A stretch of DNA of 64,000 nt from Stomoxys calcitrans (GCF_963082655.1 NC_081554.1:55822369-55886368); one strand, 5' to 3'. Counted from the first letter of the stretch, positions 36,150-47,694 are shown. Translations and numbers: made by a program. Notes: generated from the letters alone by a model not told the origin.

Positions 36150-37135
36150 GAAATCAAGTAATAAATGCGCCTGTTGCGGGCTTAAGACCCTATATCGGAA
36201 GATCGGTCCATAAGCTAACTATATCTAAATGTGGTCCTATTTGGACCATACTCGGTTCGAATGTCGATGATCCGAATAAAAATCACTGTTCTAAGTATCA
36301 GTAAAATCGAATAATAAATGCGCCAGAAATGGGCTTAAGACACGTCAGATCAGTCTATTTGACAACTAAAAGTAAACAAAGCCCAACATGGAGCATATGC
36401 GGTTGGAATATCGAGTCGCGATTTACAGTGCAGTTCAGTGTATCAAATTTCATAAATCGGTCAATAAATGTGCCTGTTATGGGCCTAATATTCAAATTCG
36501 GCAAAGCCGCCGATATTGGAGCGATTTCAAAATATAGTCCCATCCATTCAACAATTTTACCTGCGCCTGGAAGAAATACGAGTCTGTTCAAAATATAACC
36601 TCAATATCTCAATTCTGAAAGACTGTATCGTAACGGGAGGCCACCGTAGTCTAGAGGTTAGCATGTCTGCCTATGACGCTGAACGCCTGGGTTCGAATCC
36701 TGGCGAGACCATCAGAAAAAAAATGTTCAGTGGTGTTTTTCCCTCCAAATGCTGGCAACATTTGTGAGGTACTATGTAAAACTTCTCTCCAAAGAGGTGT
36801 CGTACTGCGGCACGCTGTTCGGACTCGGCTATAAAAAGAAGGCCCCTAATCATTGAGCTTAAACTTGAATCGGACTGCACTCATTGATATGTGAGAAGTT
36901 TGCTCTTGTTACTTAGTGGAATGTTCATGGGCAAAATTTACAAATTTTTGTATCGTAATTTCAACTGACGGACACACAGACGGACGGACAAATATCATTA
37001 AAACCTCTTAGAATTTTACGAATTCAGAAATTTATAATTTGTAGGGTCTCAGGAAGATATTTTGATGTATTAAAAAGCGAATAACTAAATGAATATACCC
37101 CTATCCACTCGTTGTGGGTATAAAAAAGCGATTAA
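36150..37135 (-). mobile_element. Family A element, reverse, interrupted by a SINE
   Basis: The left part (36150-36633) has degenerate units with 'cgggcttaagaccctatatc' and 'tggtcctatttggaccatac'. The right part after the SINE has 'ctgacggacacacagacgga', 'ttataatttgtagggtct' and 'atatacccctatccactcgt', the family's head read in reverse with its GTCY tract. The two parts join cleanly if the SINE and one copy of its 10-bp target duplication are removed. Confidence 0.85.
36634..36948 (+). mobile_element. tRNA-derived SINE, full length with target duplication
   Basis: A 315-bp element starting near GGAGGCCACCGTAG. It has a pol III A box, TAGTCTAGAGG (36647-36657), and a B box, GGTTCGAATCC (36690-36700), both fitting the consensus. 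The body has 'cggcacgctgttcggactcg', 'ggctataaaaagaaggcccc' and 'ttcatgggcaaaattt'. It is flanked by a perfect 10-bp duplication, TGTATCGTAA, at 36624-36633 and 36949-36958. That fits LINE-type target-primed insertion. The tRNA-like head is not a functional tRNA gene: no good anticodon arm or 3' pairing continues after the B box. Confidence 0.93.
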
Positions 37136-37189
37136 ACCGGTTATTACTTCCAAGTCGGGCAGAGCCGACTACACCATAGAGTACTAAAA

Positions 37190-40100
37190 CTACACTTTCT
37201 CTTGGGATCTAAAGGAAACTTAAAGTACCCTTTCCCAAAGGAAGAGGTACTTCAAGTACCCTTTTTCAAGGCAAAGGGTAGTTTCAGCACCCTTTCCCAG
37301 TGCAAAGTGTAGTTCAAGTAACCTTTCCCATGTTTGCTTTAGTACCCTTTCAAAAGGGAAGAGCAGTTTTAGTACACTTTCCCAAGAGAAAGGGTAGTTT
37401 AAGTATACTTTTCTAAAGGAAAGGGTTGTCTTAGTACCCTTTCCCAGCAGAGAGGCTTGTTTTAGTACCCTTACCCAGCAGAAAGGTTAGTTTTAGTACC
37501 ATTTCCCAGGGGAAATGGTTGTTTTAGTACTCTCTCCCAAGGGAAACGCAAGCTTTAGTAAACTTTCCCAAGGGAAAGGGTAGTTCTAGTACCCTTTTCC
37601 ATCGCAAAGGGTAGTTTCAGTACCCTTTCGCAATGCAAAGGGTAGTTTTATTAACTTTTCCTATGTTTGTTTTCGTACCCTTTCCAAAGTGATGAGCAGT
37701 TTTAATACAATTTCCCAAGAGAAAGGGTAGTTTTAATACACTTTCCCAAGGGAAAGGGTAGTTTTAGTACATTATTCCAAAGGAAAGGGTTGTTTTAGTA
37801 CCCTTTCCTAGCAGAAAGGGTTGTTTTAGTACCCTTACCCAGCAGAAAGGTTAGCTTTAGTATTATTTACCAGAGGAAAGGGTTGTTTTAGTACTCTTTC
37901 CCATGGGAAAGGTTAGCTTTAATAAACGTTCCCAAAGGAAAGGGTAGTTCTGGTACCCTTTCCCAAGGCAAAGGGTAATTGCAGTACCCGTTCGCAATGC
38001 TAAGGGTAGTTTTATTAACCTTTCCCATGTTTGTTTTAGTACTCTCTCCAAAGGGAAGAGCAGTTTTAGTACAATTTACCAAGAGAAAGGGTAGTTTTAA
38101 TACACTTTCTCAAGGGAAAGGGTAGTTTTAGTACATTATTCCAAAGGGAAGGGTTGTTTTAGTACCCTTTCCTAGCAGTAAGGGTTGTTTTAGTACCCTT
38201 TCCCAGCAGAAAGGTTAGCTTTAGTATTATTTACTAGGGGAAAGGGTTGTTTTAGTACTCTTTCCCAAGGGGAAGGGTAGCTTTAATAAACATTCCCAAA
38301 GGAAAGGGTAGTTCTGGTACTCTATCCCAAGGCAAAGGGTAGTTTCAGTACCCGTTCGCAATGCAAAGGGTAGTTTTATTAACCTTTCCCATGTTTGTTT
38401 TAGTACTCTCTACAAAGGTAAAAGCAGTTTTAGTACAATTTACCAAGAGAAAGGGTAGTTTTAATACACTTTCCCAAGGGAAAGGGTAGTTTTAGTAAAC
38501 TTTTCCAAAGGAAAGGGTAGTTTTAGTACACTTTCTCCGCAGAAAGCTGAGTGTCAGTACCATTTCCCAGGGGAAAGGGTTTTTTTAGTACTCTTCCTAA
38601 TGGGAAAGGGTAGCTTTAGTACACAATTCCAAAGGAAAAGGTAGCTTTAGTTCACTTTCCAAAAAAAAAGTTAGTTTTAGTACCCTTTTTCGAGGGAAAG
38701 CGTAGTTTTAGTACCGTTTCTCAATGGCAGGGGTAGTTTTAGTACCCTTTTCCAAGGAAAAGTGTAGTTTTAGTATGCTTTCCTAAGGGAAAGTTAGTAT
38801 TAGAACCCTTCCGTAAGGAAAAGAGTATCTTTAGTTCTCTTTTCCATAGGAAAGGGTGGTTTTTGTACCCTTCCCCAAGGGAAAGTGTAGTTTTAGTACC
38901 CTTCCCCAAGGGATAGTGTACTTTTAGTATCTTTTTCCAAGGGAAAGTGATGGTTTGGTACTCTTTTCCAATGGATAAAGTTGTTTTACTATCCTTCCCG
39001 AAGGGAAAGGGTAGCATTAGTACCCTTTCCCAAGTGAAGGGGAAGCTTTGATACCCTTTCCCAAGGGAAGGGAAAGCTTTGCTACCCTTTCCCATGGATA
39101 TTGTACTTTTCGTACCCTTTCGGAAGGAAAGTGTAGTGTTGGTACCCTTTCTCCAGGACTAAAGGGAAGTTTTACTACCCCTTCCCAAGGAAAAAGGTAC
39201 TTTTAGTACACTTTTCCAAGAGCTAGGGTAGTTTTAGTAAACATTCCTAAGAGAAAAGGTACTACAACTTTTCTCTACCTACCTACCTTTTCTCTTAGGA
39301 AAGTTTACTAAAACTACCCAAGTTCTTGGAAAAGTGTACTAAAAGTACCTTTTTCCTTGGGAAGGGGTAGTAAAACTTCCCCTTTTTCCTGGAGAAAGGG
39401 TACCAAAACTAGTACCCTTTTCCAAAAAGAAGGGTAGTTTAAGTAACCTTCTCCAAGGGAAAGGCTAGATTTCGTACCCTTCCTCAGGGGAAAGGGTAGT
39501 TTTAAAACTCTTCCCTAAGAGAAAGGGTAGTTTAAGTACCCTTTCCGTATGGAAAGGACAGTTTCTCCAGGAAAAGTGTTGTTTTAGTACACGTTCCCGA
39601 AGAAGAGGACAGTTTAAGTATCCTTCCCAAAGGAATTTTGTATGTTTAGTACTTTTCCTAAGGAAGGGGGTAGTTTTAGTATACTTTCCCAAGAGAAAGA
39701 GTAGTTTTAGTAGCCTTACTTAACGCAAAGTGTAGTTTTAGTACTCTTTCCCAAGGGAAAGGGTAGTTTTAGTACTCTTCCCCTAGGGAAAGGGTAGTTT
39801 TGGTACCCTTTCTCAAGGGAAAGGGTTGTTTTAGTATCCTTTCCCAAGAGAAAGTGTAGTTTTATTACCCTTTCCCAAGGGGAAGGATGATTTTAGTACT
39901 CTTTCCCAAGCAAAATAGTAGATTTAGTTCCTATTCCCAAGTGAGAGGGTAGTTTTAGTATCCTTTCCCAAGGGAGAGGTTTGTAGTACCTTTAGGTAGT
40001 AAAGTTTTAGTAACCTTTCCTAAGGGAAAGGAAGATTTTAATACGTTTTCTTAGGGGAAAGGGTTGTTTTACTACCCTCTCCCAAGGGAAAGGGTAGTTT

Positions 40101-40612
40101 TAGTACCCTCTTTGAAGGAAAGGGGAAGTTTCAGTACCCTTTCTCAAGGGAAAAGGTACTTTTCGTACCCTTTTCCTAGTGAAAGGGTAGTTTTAGTACC
40201 CTTTCCCTTGGGAGAGGGTAGTTTTAGTACCCTTTCCCAAGGGAAAGGTTTGTAGTACCTTTAGGTAGGGAAAGTTTTAGTAACCTTTTCCTAAGGGAAA
40301 GGATGATTTTAATACTCTTTCTTAGGGGACAGGGTTGTTTTAGTACCCTCTCTCTAGGAAAGGGTAGTTTTAGCATCCTCTTGGAAGGGATGGGGTATTT
40401 TCAGTACCCTTTCTCAAGGGAAAGGGTACTTTTAGTACCCTTTTCCTAGTGAAAGGGTAGTTTTAGTACCCTTTTCCTATTGAAAGGGTACTTTTACTAC
40501 CCTCTTCCAACGGAGAGGGTATTTTTAATAGACTTTCTCAAGTAAAGAGGAAGTTTTAATACCTTTTCCCAAGTGAAAGGGATGTTTTAGTAACCTTTCC
40601 CAAGGGAAAGGG
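37190..40612. repeat. 31-bp hairpin satellite (left array, AA centre)
   Basis: About 110 degenerate copies of a 31-base unit. It consists of the palindrome-like CCCTTTCCCAAGGGAAAGGG (often one or two mismatches) plus a spacer of about 11 bases, 'tagttttagta'. Three marks 31 bp apart are visible near 39758, 39789 and 39820. A ~363-bp higher-order unit is marked by 'cccatgtttgttttagta' near 37331, 37664, 38029 and 38392. Frames open in all phases because three 31-bp units make a 31-residue repeat. None is a gene. Confidence 0.93.
39139..39406. repeat. Large inverted repeat, 123-bp arms, inside the satellite
   Basis: The left arm 39139-39261 and right arm 39284-39406 are reverse complements with few mismatches. 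A 22-base CT-rich loop separates them. Each arm contains about four satellite units, so the array reverses orientation at this point. Matching marks are 'ggtaccctttctccagga' on the left and 'tcctggagaaagggtacc' on the right. Confidence 0.9.
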
Positions 40613-40715
40613 CTAGGTCATATTGTCAAAATAGATGAAGAAGCTCTAGCAAAGAAATTTTTTGAAGGTGACCTTTATAGAAAACCCAAAAGGGGAAGAC
40701 CCAGACCATCGCCCC
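40613..40715 (+). pseudogene. LINE reverse-transcriptase C-terminal scrap
   Basis: Reading from 40613 gives 'LGHIVKIDEEALAKKFFEGD' then 'LYRKPKRGRPR'. This fits the 'wlGHv.RMdd.rl.kk...GRP' block found after the RT domain in several LINE clades. It is about 35 codons with nothing else of the element left. It lies between the 31-bp satellite and a split SINE. Confidence 0.55.
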
Positions 40716-40763
40716 ATCCATCTTTAAAGATTAGGCTTTTTTGAAAATTAAAGTAAAGGGGTT

Positions 40764-40908
40764 GGAGGCCACCGTTGTGCATAGTTTTCATGTCCTTTAT
40801 GACGCTGAACGCCTGAGTTCGAAACCTGGCAGGAACACCAGAATAAATTTTCAACGGTGGTTATCCCCTCGTAATGCTGACGACATATGTGAGGCTCTGT
40901 ATTATTAA
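40764..40908 (+). mobile_element. SINE, left half of a split copy
   Basis: It starts GGAGGCCACCG and keeps 'atgacgctgaacgcctgagt'. Both pol III boxes are mutated (the B box reads GAGTTCGAAACC). It stops in 'tgtgaggctctgtatt', where an intact copy continues 'actatgccatgtaaaac'. The missing half lies at 42409-42640, beyond an inserted family A element. Confidence 0.85.
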
Positions 40909-40909
40909 A

Positions 40910-42406
40910 AAACAAGTAAAAGCGTGCTAAGTTCGGCCGGGCCGAATCTTATATACCCTCCACCATGGATCGCATTTGTCGAGTTCTTTTCCCGGCATCT
41001 CTTCTTAGGCAAAAAAAAGGCTATAAGAAAAGATTTGCTCTGCTTTTAGAGCGATATTAAGATATGGTCCGGTTTGGACCACAATTAAATTATATTTATT
41101 TTGGAGACCTGTGTAAAATGTCAGCCAATTCGAATAAGAATTGCGCTCTTTGTGGCCTCAAGAAGTAAAATAGAGAGATCGATTTATGTGGGAGCTGTAT
41201 CAGGCTATAGACCGATTCAGACCATAATAAACACGTATGTTAATGGTCATGAGAGAATCCGTCGTAGAAAATTTCAGGCAAATCGGATAATAATTGCGAC
41301 CTCTAGAGGCTCAAGAAGTCAAGAGCCCAGATCGGTTTATATGGCAGCTATATCAGGTTATGAACCGACTTGAACTTTATTTGACATAGTTGTTGAAAGT
41401 AACAATAAAAAACGTCTTGCGAAATTTCAGCCAAATCGGATAGGAATTGCGCCCTTTAGAAGCTCAAGAAGACAAGTCCCCAGATCTGTTTATATGACAG
41501 CTATATCAGGTTATGAACCGATTTGAACCATATTTGGCACAGTTGTTGGATATCATAACAAAATACTACGTGCCAAAATTCATTCAAATTGGATAAGAAT
41601 TGCGCCCTCTAGAGGCTCAAGAAGTCAAGACCCAAGATCGGTTTATATGACAGCTATATAAGGTTATGGACCGATTTGAACCATACTTGGCACAGTTGTT
41701 GGATATCATAACAAAACACCTCGTGCAAAATATCATTCCACTCGGGTAAGAATTGCGCACTCTAGAGGCTCAAGAAGTCGAGACCCCAGATCGGTTTATA
41801 TGGCAGCTATATCAGGTTATGAACCGATTTGAACCATACTTGGCACAGTTGTTGGATATAATAACGAAACACGCCGTGCAAAATTTTATGCCAATCGGAT
41901 AAGAATTGCGCCCTCTAGAGGCTCAAGAAGTCAAGACCCAAGATCGGTTTATATGACAGCTATATAAGGTTATGGACCGATTTGAACCATACTTGGCACA
42001 GTTGTTGGATATCATAACAAAACACGTTGTGCAAAATTTCATCCCAATCGGATAAGAATTGCGCACTCTAGAGGCTCAAGAAGTCAAGACCCAAGATCGG
42101 TTTATATGGCAGCTATATCAAAACATGGACCGATATGGTCCATTTACAATACCAACCGACCTACACTAATAAGAAGTATTTGTGCAAAATTTCAAGCGGC
42201 TAGCTTTACTCCTTCGGAAGTTAGCGTGCTTTCGACAGACAGACGGACGGACGGACAGACGGACGGACATGGCTAGGTCGACATAAAATTTCGCGATGAT
42301 CAAGAATATATATACTTTATGGGGTCTCGGACGAATATTTCGAGTAGTTACAATCAGAATGAGGAAATTAGTATACCCCCCATCTTATGGTGGAGGATAT
42401 AAAAAA
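40910..42406 (-). mobile_element. Family A element, complete, inserted in a SINE
   Basis: The tail, reversed, is at the left: 'aaaagcgtgctaagttcggc', then CGGGCCGAATC and ATACCCTCCACCAT (40953-40966). The body has about seven units with 'gaagtcaagacccaagatcg' and 'gaattgcgccctctagaggc'. The head is at the right, with the GTCY tract read as 'gacagacggacggacggaca' near 42235-42268, 'tatatatactttatggggtc', and ATGGTGGAGGATAT (42387-42400). The two subterminal motifs are inverted copies with one mismatch. It splits the SINE on either side and so is younger than it. Confidence 0.9.
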
Positions 42407-42408
42407 TG

Positions 42409-42645
42409 GTATAGCGGCCAAATAAAAACTTCTCCCCAAAGAGGTTTCGCACTGCGGCACATCGTTCGGACTCAGCTATAAAATTGGAAGCCCCGTACCT
42501 ACCAACTACTACTTAATCTCCCATTTAGGAACACGGAATACAGAAGACCCCTTCTCATTGATCAACTTCAATGGGACAGCACTCATTTATATATGAAAAG
42601 TTTGCCAATGTTCCTTAATGGAATGTCCATGGGCAAATTTGCACT
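42409..42645 (+). mobile_element. SINE, right half of the split copy
   Basis: It resumes with 'aaaacttctccccaaagagg', 'cgcactgcggcacatcgttc' and 'atggaatgtccatgggcaaa', as in the full SINE. It carries an extra ~45-bp insertion near 42490-42550 ('gtacctaccaactactactt'). A G-run (42658-42668) follows. Confidence 0.85.
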
Positions 42646-42732
42646 TGAAATGTAAAGGGGGGGGGGGGACCGACCCTGACCCGAATTGCAAATTTTGCAA
42701 CGAGTGGTCCATTACGACCAACATCCATATAT

Positions 42733-42817
42733 ATTTGATTGAAGTTCATTCTAAGTTTTATTAAAAATGCATTTACTTTCTTTTAAAAAATCCGCAATTA
42801 CTTTTTGGGCAACCCAA
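42733..42817 (+). mobile_element. Mariner MITE right-end fragment
   Basis: 'taagttttattaaaaatgca' then 'ccgcaattactttttgggca' and ACCCAA, with TA directly after. The left half is missing. Confidence 0.85.
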
Positions 42818-42819
42818 TA

Positions 42820-43960
42820 TATACCTCCAATATAAACCGATCTGTCGATTTCAGATCTTAATTCCTGAAAGTTGCAATTGGTGTTCGATTTGTTGCTAAC
42901 CCTTGATTGAAGCCTTGATTGGTATATGTTTGTTGGTGTAAAAACTTTTCCCAGCAGACAAGTCCAATTAAGGCCTTTTAGCCTACATTTTTTTATCATA
43001 CTCTTAAGAAAATCCAATAACTCAATCTGTTAAGCAAAACTGTATTTGCACATAAATTACAAGTAAAGCTACTTTCCATTATTATTATAATTTTTTTTTG
43101 CATGTTCTTTGCTTCTAATAATTGTAACAAAATTATGCTGACTCAAGGATTTTGCTCTGAATACAACGCAAAAGATGCCTTACAAGAAAATCAACTTGCT
43201 GTTTTTTTTTCTTTGCTTTCCATTGCTATTTAGTTTTCCATTTTTAATTAGAAGTCAGTTGCCTAAAGAAACAGATAGAGATGTACTTAGTCATCATTGA
43301 GATTTCATTACTGGCATTCACCAAAGAAACCACTTGTCCTATTTTTCATTTTTCATCCTTTTTATGCATCCCTTTTTCAAAGGACTAGGTAAATAACCAT
43401 TTGAGACGTGTGAGAGAGAGAGAGAGAGAGAGAGTGTGGAAAGTAACACAGATTTATCATTAGAAGAAAAATCTTTGGCAATCATCATCCTCTATGTTTC
43501 TTTGAGACTAATGGCTTGATAAGTGGTGGACTCTTGACCTGAGTATCAATTGATTGAACAGCATAATGGAGCAAAGAACATTTTTATCATTATCAGAAGT
43601 TTATCTTCTACTTCATCAGGCAGCAATCATTTGAATATGAAACACTTGAGTCGGTCAGATGGGAGGAGGTTCTATTCTACTATCCTTTAGGGTAAAAGAG
43701 ATTAAAGTTAGTTTAGAACTTGGAAAATGATTAGTTGGGAGGATTTCTTTTTGTATTCTACTTCTTGGAAAAAAAATTCAAACCGACCAAGTCATTATAG
43801 GGCATTGTATGTCTAAATCGTATTACAGGCTTACAAGCGATTACCTTAAACTGGTTCATTGAAGAGTTTAGTTGGTTAAAGGCCAGTTTTCTTCGTAGTC
43901 AGAAAAATGAAGTCATATTACATAAGTCTTGGGTATACTTAAGCTTGCTTATATATATAA
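42820..43960. other. No gene recognised; small family A scrap and (GA)n
   Basis: Positions 42825-42900 contain 'atataaaccgatctgtcgat', a family A remnant. The rest looks single-copy, with a (GA)n run near 43410-43434. No open frame of note. Confidence 0.5.
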
Positions 43961-43974
43961 CTGACTAGCCGAAC

Positions 43975-46182
43975 CGGGCCCGCTCCGATGCGCCTTCTTT
44001 AACTCTCTAATATCTTTTTAGGGTGGGGACACTTCGCCCTGAATGCGGTTATCGAATTTGTGCCATTGTAGCCTATGACGCTGAACGCGTTCGAGTCCTG
44101 GCGAGAACATTGGACAAAGCGATGTTTATCCGCTCTTAATGTTGCCGACATTTGCGAGAAACAATGCCACGCATGGTCATTAAAAACATTTTCCCCAAAG
44201 AGGTGTCGCATTGCGGGACGCCGTTCGGACTTGGCTATAAAAAAAGGTGCCTTATCATTGAGTTTAAACTTGGCTCGATGGCTCTTATCGCTTCCTGGTG
44301 TTATTAAAAATTAGGGTATTGAGAAGTGCTTTTTAGGGGGTGGGGACACCTAAGACATTTCGATTCAAAAATGGATATCAAATTCGTGCTGCACTTCCAA
44401 ATCCCTTTAATTTGAGCCCCATATTGTCATGGCCGGTAAATATGAACTGTTTGGAGGGTGTTTTGGGGCTGGGGCGGCCACCGGCACTTTGCACTAAAAA
44501 TAGTTATCAAATTCTTTCTTTATTCCCAACCAAGTTCAGTTTCGGGGGTGCTTTAGGGCGTACCCCAAAACACTTGGCTCCAAAATTCTATATCAAATTC
44601 GTTTTCTACTCTCAACTACCTTTCATTGGAGTCCCATATTGTCATAATGGGTCAAATAACCCATTTGACGTATCTCTGAAAAGAAAAGCGCCACCTAGAG
44701 TTGAACGCAAATTTTAATGTCATATTCGTAGTCTACTCCCAAATAACTTTCATTTGAATCCCATATAGCCATGGTAGGCCCATATGTCCATTTGGGGGTA
44801 TTTGGAGGTGGGCGACCTCCTATTACTTGGACCGAATGTTTTATGCCATATTTGTAATCTATTGCCTAATACTTTTCATTTGAGTCCCATATTGACATGA
44901 ACTTTGAATATATCTGTTTAGAGGAATTTTGGGTTTGGGGGCCCGCTGGGTATTTGGACCCTAATTTAAATACCATATTCGTTTACTGGTCTCCAATGCC
45001 TTTCATTTGATACCCTTATTGTGCCCATCCGAACACTTTCGGATATGGGTGGCGGGTGGGGGAGGGTCCGTCTTGATTGATTTTGGGTTGTGTTTTTTGG
45101 CATAAGGGGGAGAGTCCGTCCCCCTTCAGATATTGAAAACTTATATAGCCTATGTTTCCTTCCAGACCAACCTACACAATATGCGAAAATTTCGAGAAAA
45201 TCGGTTCTGCCGTTTTTCGTCAGTCTTTACGGAACAAACAAACCTAGTTCCATATATGCGTGATTGGCTAATGTGCCCATTTTGGGCGTTTTTGTGGGGG
45301 TGGGCTGACCTCTTATACTTCGACATGAATTTGTATGCCAGATTCGATATCTACTCCCGCATACTTTTCATTTGATACCCATATTGTCGTTATCGGTTCT
45401 CTTTTGATTTTGGGGTAACGGACCCTACACCCCTACACCGCCCCTTCCGTTATCAACAAATTATAAAGGCTGTTCCTCTCTGCTGCCCATAACCTCAATC
45501 TACTCCCATATACCTTTCATTTGGGTCCCATTTTGTCATGATCGTCCAATAAACTTATTTTAAGTGGTTTTGTGGTTGGGGCAGCCCCCCAGTTACTTGG
45601 ACCCAATTTTTAATATGAAATTCGTACTCTACTCCTGAATACCTTTCATTTGAGTCCCATATTGTTCCGATCGCCACACTTTTATTTTTCGGTAGTACTT
45701 TTCGGCCCACTCTTGATTTTGGGTGGTGTTTTTGGGGTAACGGGGGAGGGTCCGCCCCCTTCCGCTATCAACAAATTATAAAGCCTGTTCCTCCCTCCTG
45801 CCCATATCCTCAATCTACTCCCAACTACCATTCATTTGGGTCCCATATTGTTATGATTGTCCAATAAACCTGTTTTAGGTGGTTTTGGGGTTAGGGCGGC
45901 CCCCCCAAGTACTTGGACCCAATTTTTAATTTGAAATTCGTACTCTACTCCTGGATACCTTTCATTTGAGTCCCATATTGTCCCGATCGCTATACTTTTT
46001 TTTTTTGGTAGTACTTTTGTGGTAAGGGGGAGGGTCCGCTCCCCTTCCGATATCAAAAATTTATATAGCCTATGTTTTCTCCAGACCAACCTACACAATC
46101 TGTGAAAATGTCAAGGTAATCGGTTCAGCCGTTTTTAAGTCTATATGAAACAAACACAAATTGATTTTTTTATATAAGACTA
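43975..46182 (+). mobile_element. Family B element, near full length (copy 1)
   Basis: It begins CTAGCCGAACCGGGCCCGC, then 'cttctttaactctctaatat', a SINE-derived block (44060-44292) and tandem degenerate ~150-160-bp units with 'cctttcatttgagtcccata' and G-rich tracts. A 315-bp internal tandem duplication starts at 45451 and 45766 ('tatcaacaaattataaa'). The tail is 'gtaagggggagggtccgctc', 'tatgttttctccagaccaac', 'taatcggttcagccgttttt', then A/C-rich sequence to 46182. It is collinear with the inverted copy at 55002-57217. No protein is visible and the class is unknown. The conserved ends suggest an interspersed transposon. Confidence 0.85.
44060..44292 (+). mobile_element. SINE-derived block inside family B copy 1
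   Basis: It matches the SINE from 'gcctatgacgctgaacgc' through 'ttcgagtcctggcgagaaca' and 'aaagaggtgtcgcattgcgg' to 'cttatcattgagtttaaact'. The A-box region is deleted between 'attgtag' and 'cctatgacg'. The reverse-strand copy in family B at 56880-57130 has the same deletion, so the block was captured once and copied with the element. Confidence 0.85.
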
Positions 46183-47694
46183 TCTGGACAGGGCCCGCTC
46201 CGCTGCGCCTTCTTTCACTCTCTTTTTTTATCTGAGCCCTATACGGTCACGTCAGGAAATAAGTCCTGTTTGGGGGTGCTGGTAGGGCCTTTCAGATTTT
46301 TCGCTCCAATGAGTATATTATATTGGTGCTCTTCTCCCAAATATCTTTCATTGGAGCCTTATATTGCTATGGTCGGTAAATATGTCCTGTAGGGGGGTTT
46401 TTGGGGGCCAAGCGGATCCTCTTATCTCAGATTCGTGGTCTGTTGTCAAATACCTTTCATTTGAGTCCCATATTGTCACTATTGGTTTATATTTCGTTTG
46501 GCTGGTGGCTTTGGAGGTGGGGCGACCCCCTAGATAGAATAGGATACACATTTCTGTATTTAAGTTATTATAAACAAAGGGGAGGGTTCGCCTATTAAAG
46601 TTTGAATGTTAAATCTTCTTCATTCTCTTGGACGAGGTGGTGGATTGAAGTAGCCAAACTCATTGCCCCGAAAGTGAATATCAGACTCATTCTCCACTCC
46701 CAAAAATCACACTTGAGCTACCTATTGCTATAGTCGGTATATATGTGTGGTTAAGAGGGAGTTTATGAGGTGAGGCATCCTTGAAACATTTGGCCATGAA
46801 ACATATACAGATTTGAGCTCATTTTTGCCATAATCCACAAATATGTCCAGTTTGGAAGGTATGCATGGTGGGAAGGCCACTCACGTACTCAGCCCTGAAA
46901 AAATATCAGCATTGTTCTCTACACCTCAAATTTCTTTAATTTAAGCCCCAATTGCCATTGGTTTAGAGGGTTTTTAGGAATGACACGACCCCCAAACATT
47001 TGGCCTCAAAATTGGATATCAAATTCATTTTCTACTATCAAATGCCTATTATATATCCCCATAGTAGGCAATCATGACCGGTTTAAAGGGGAGTTTAGAG
47101 GCGGACCCTGAAGTAATATCAGCATCGTGCTAGAGCACGATTTTGTTTGAGCCCCATAATGTCAAGCACTTTGAAGCATGCTATCAAAATATTCAGGGCT
47201 ATGGTTCTCGTTCAGATTCACAGTAATAAATTTTTTGTATTGGTTATCTACATTCAAAATCATATTTTAAAGCGACCACTTGGGATACCACATTCTTTAA
47301 GATCCCAATTTGAGGGTAAAAAGTCTACTCTACTACCAAAAGACCTTTTATTTCTGTCCTATTCTATCCTGATCGGCCTTCATATATTATTTCATATTAT
47401 TCATATGTTACTTGTAATTCCTTTTTTTTGTAGGATAGGGGGAAGAGGGATTGCCCTCTGACATGTCCTTTCATTTGAGTACTATATATTCTCGGTCATC
47501 CTACATGACAGTTTGGCGTTGCATTTATTGGGAGAGAGGGTCGCTCCCCCCGACGCTATGAACCCAACGACAATTTATTTGAGTCTTTTATTGCCGCGAT
47601 CTACTGTCCTGAGGAACGGTAGGACGTGACCCAGATACTTGAATCCTTATACCAACATTAGATTGAAAATACATTGTCATAGACCTTTCTTTTA
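46183..47694 (+). repeat. Further family B sequence, abutting copy 1 head-to-tail
   Basis: At 46183-46215 the family start recurs in mutated form ('ctggacagggcccgctccgc', 'gccttctttcactctc') directly behind the tail of copy 1. Irregular units with 'tttcatttgagtcccatatt' follow. There is no SINE block here. It merges into family C without a clear border, and the units are much decayed. Confidence 0.7.

Noticed and set aside
36634..36710. A tRNA gene
   Set aside because: A and B boxes fit, but the cloverleaf does not close and the sequence continues into a 315-bp SINE flanked by a target duplication.
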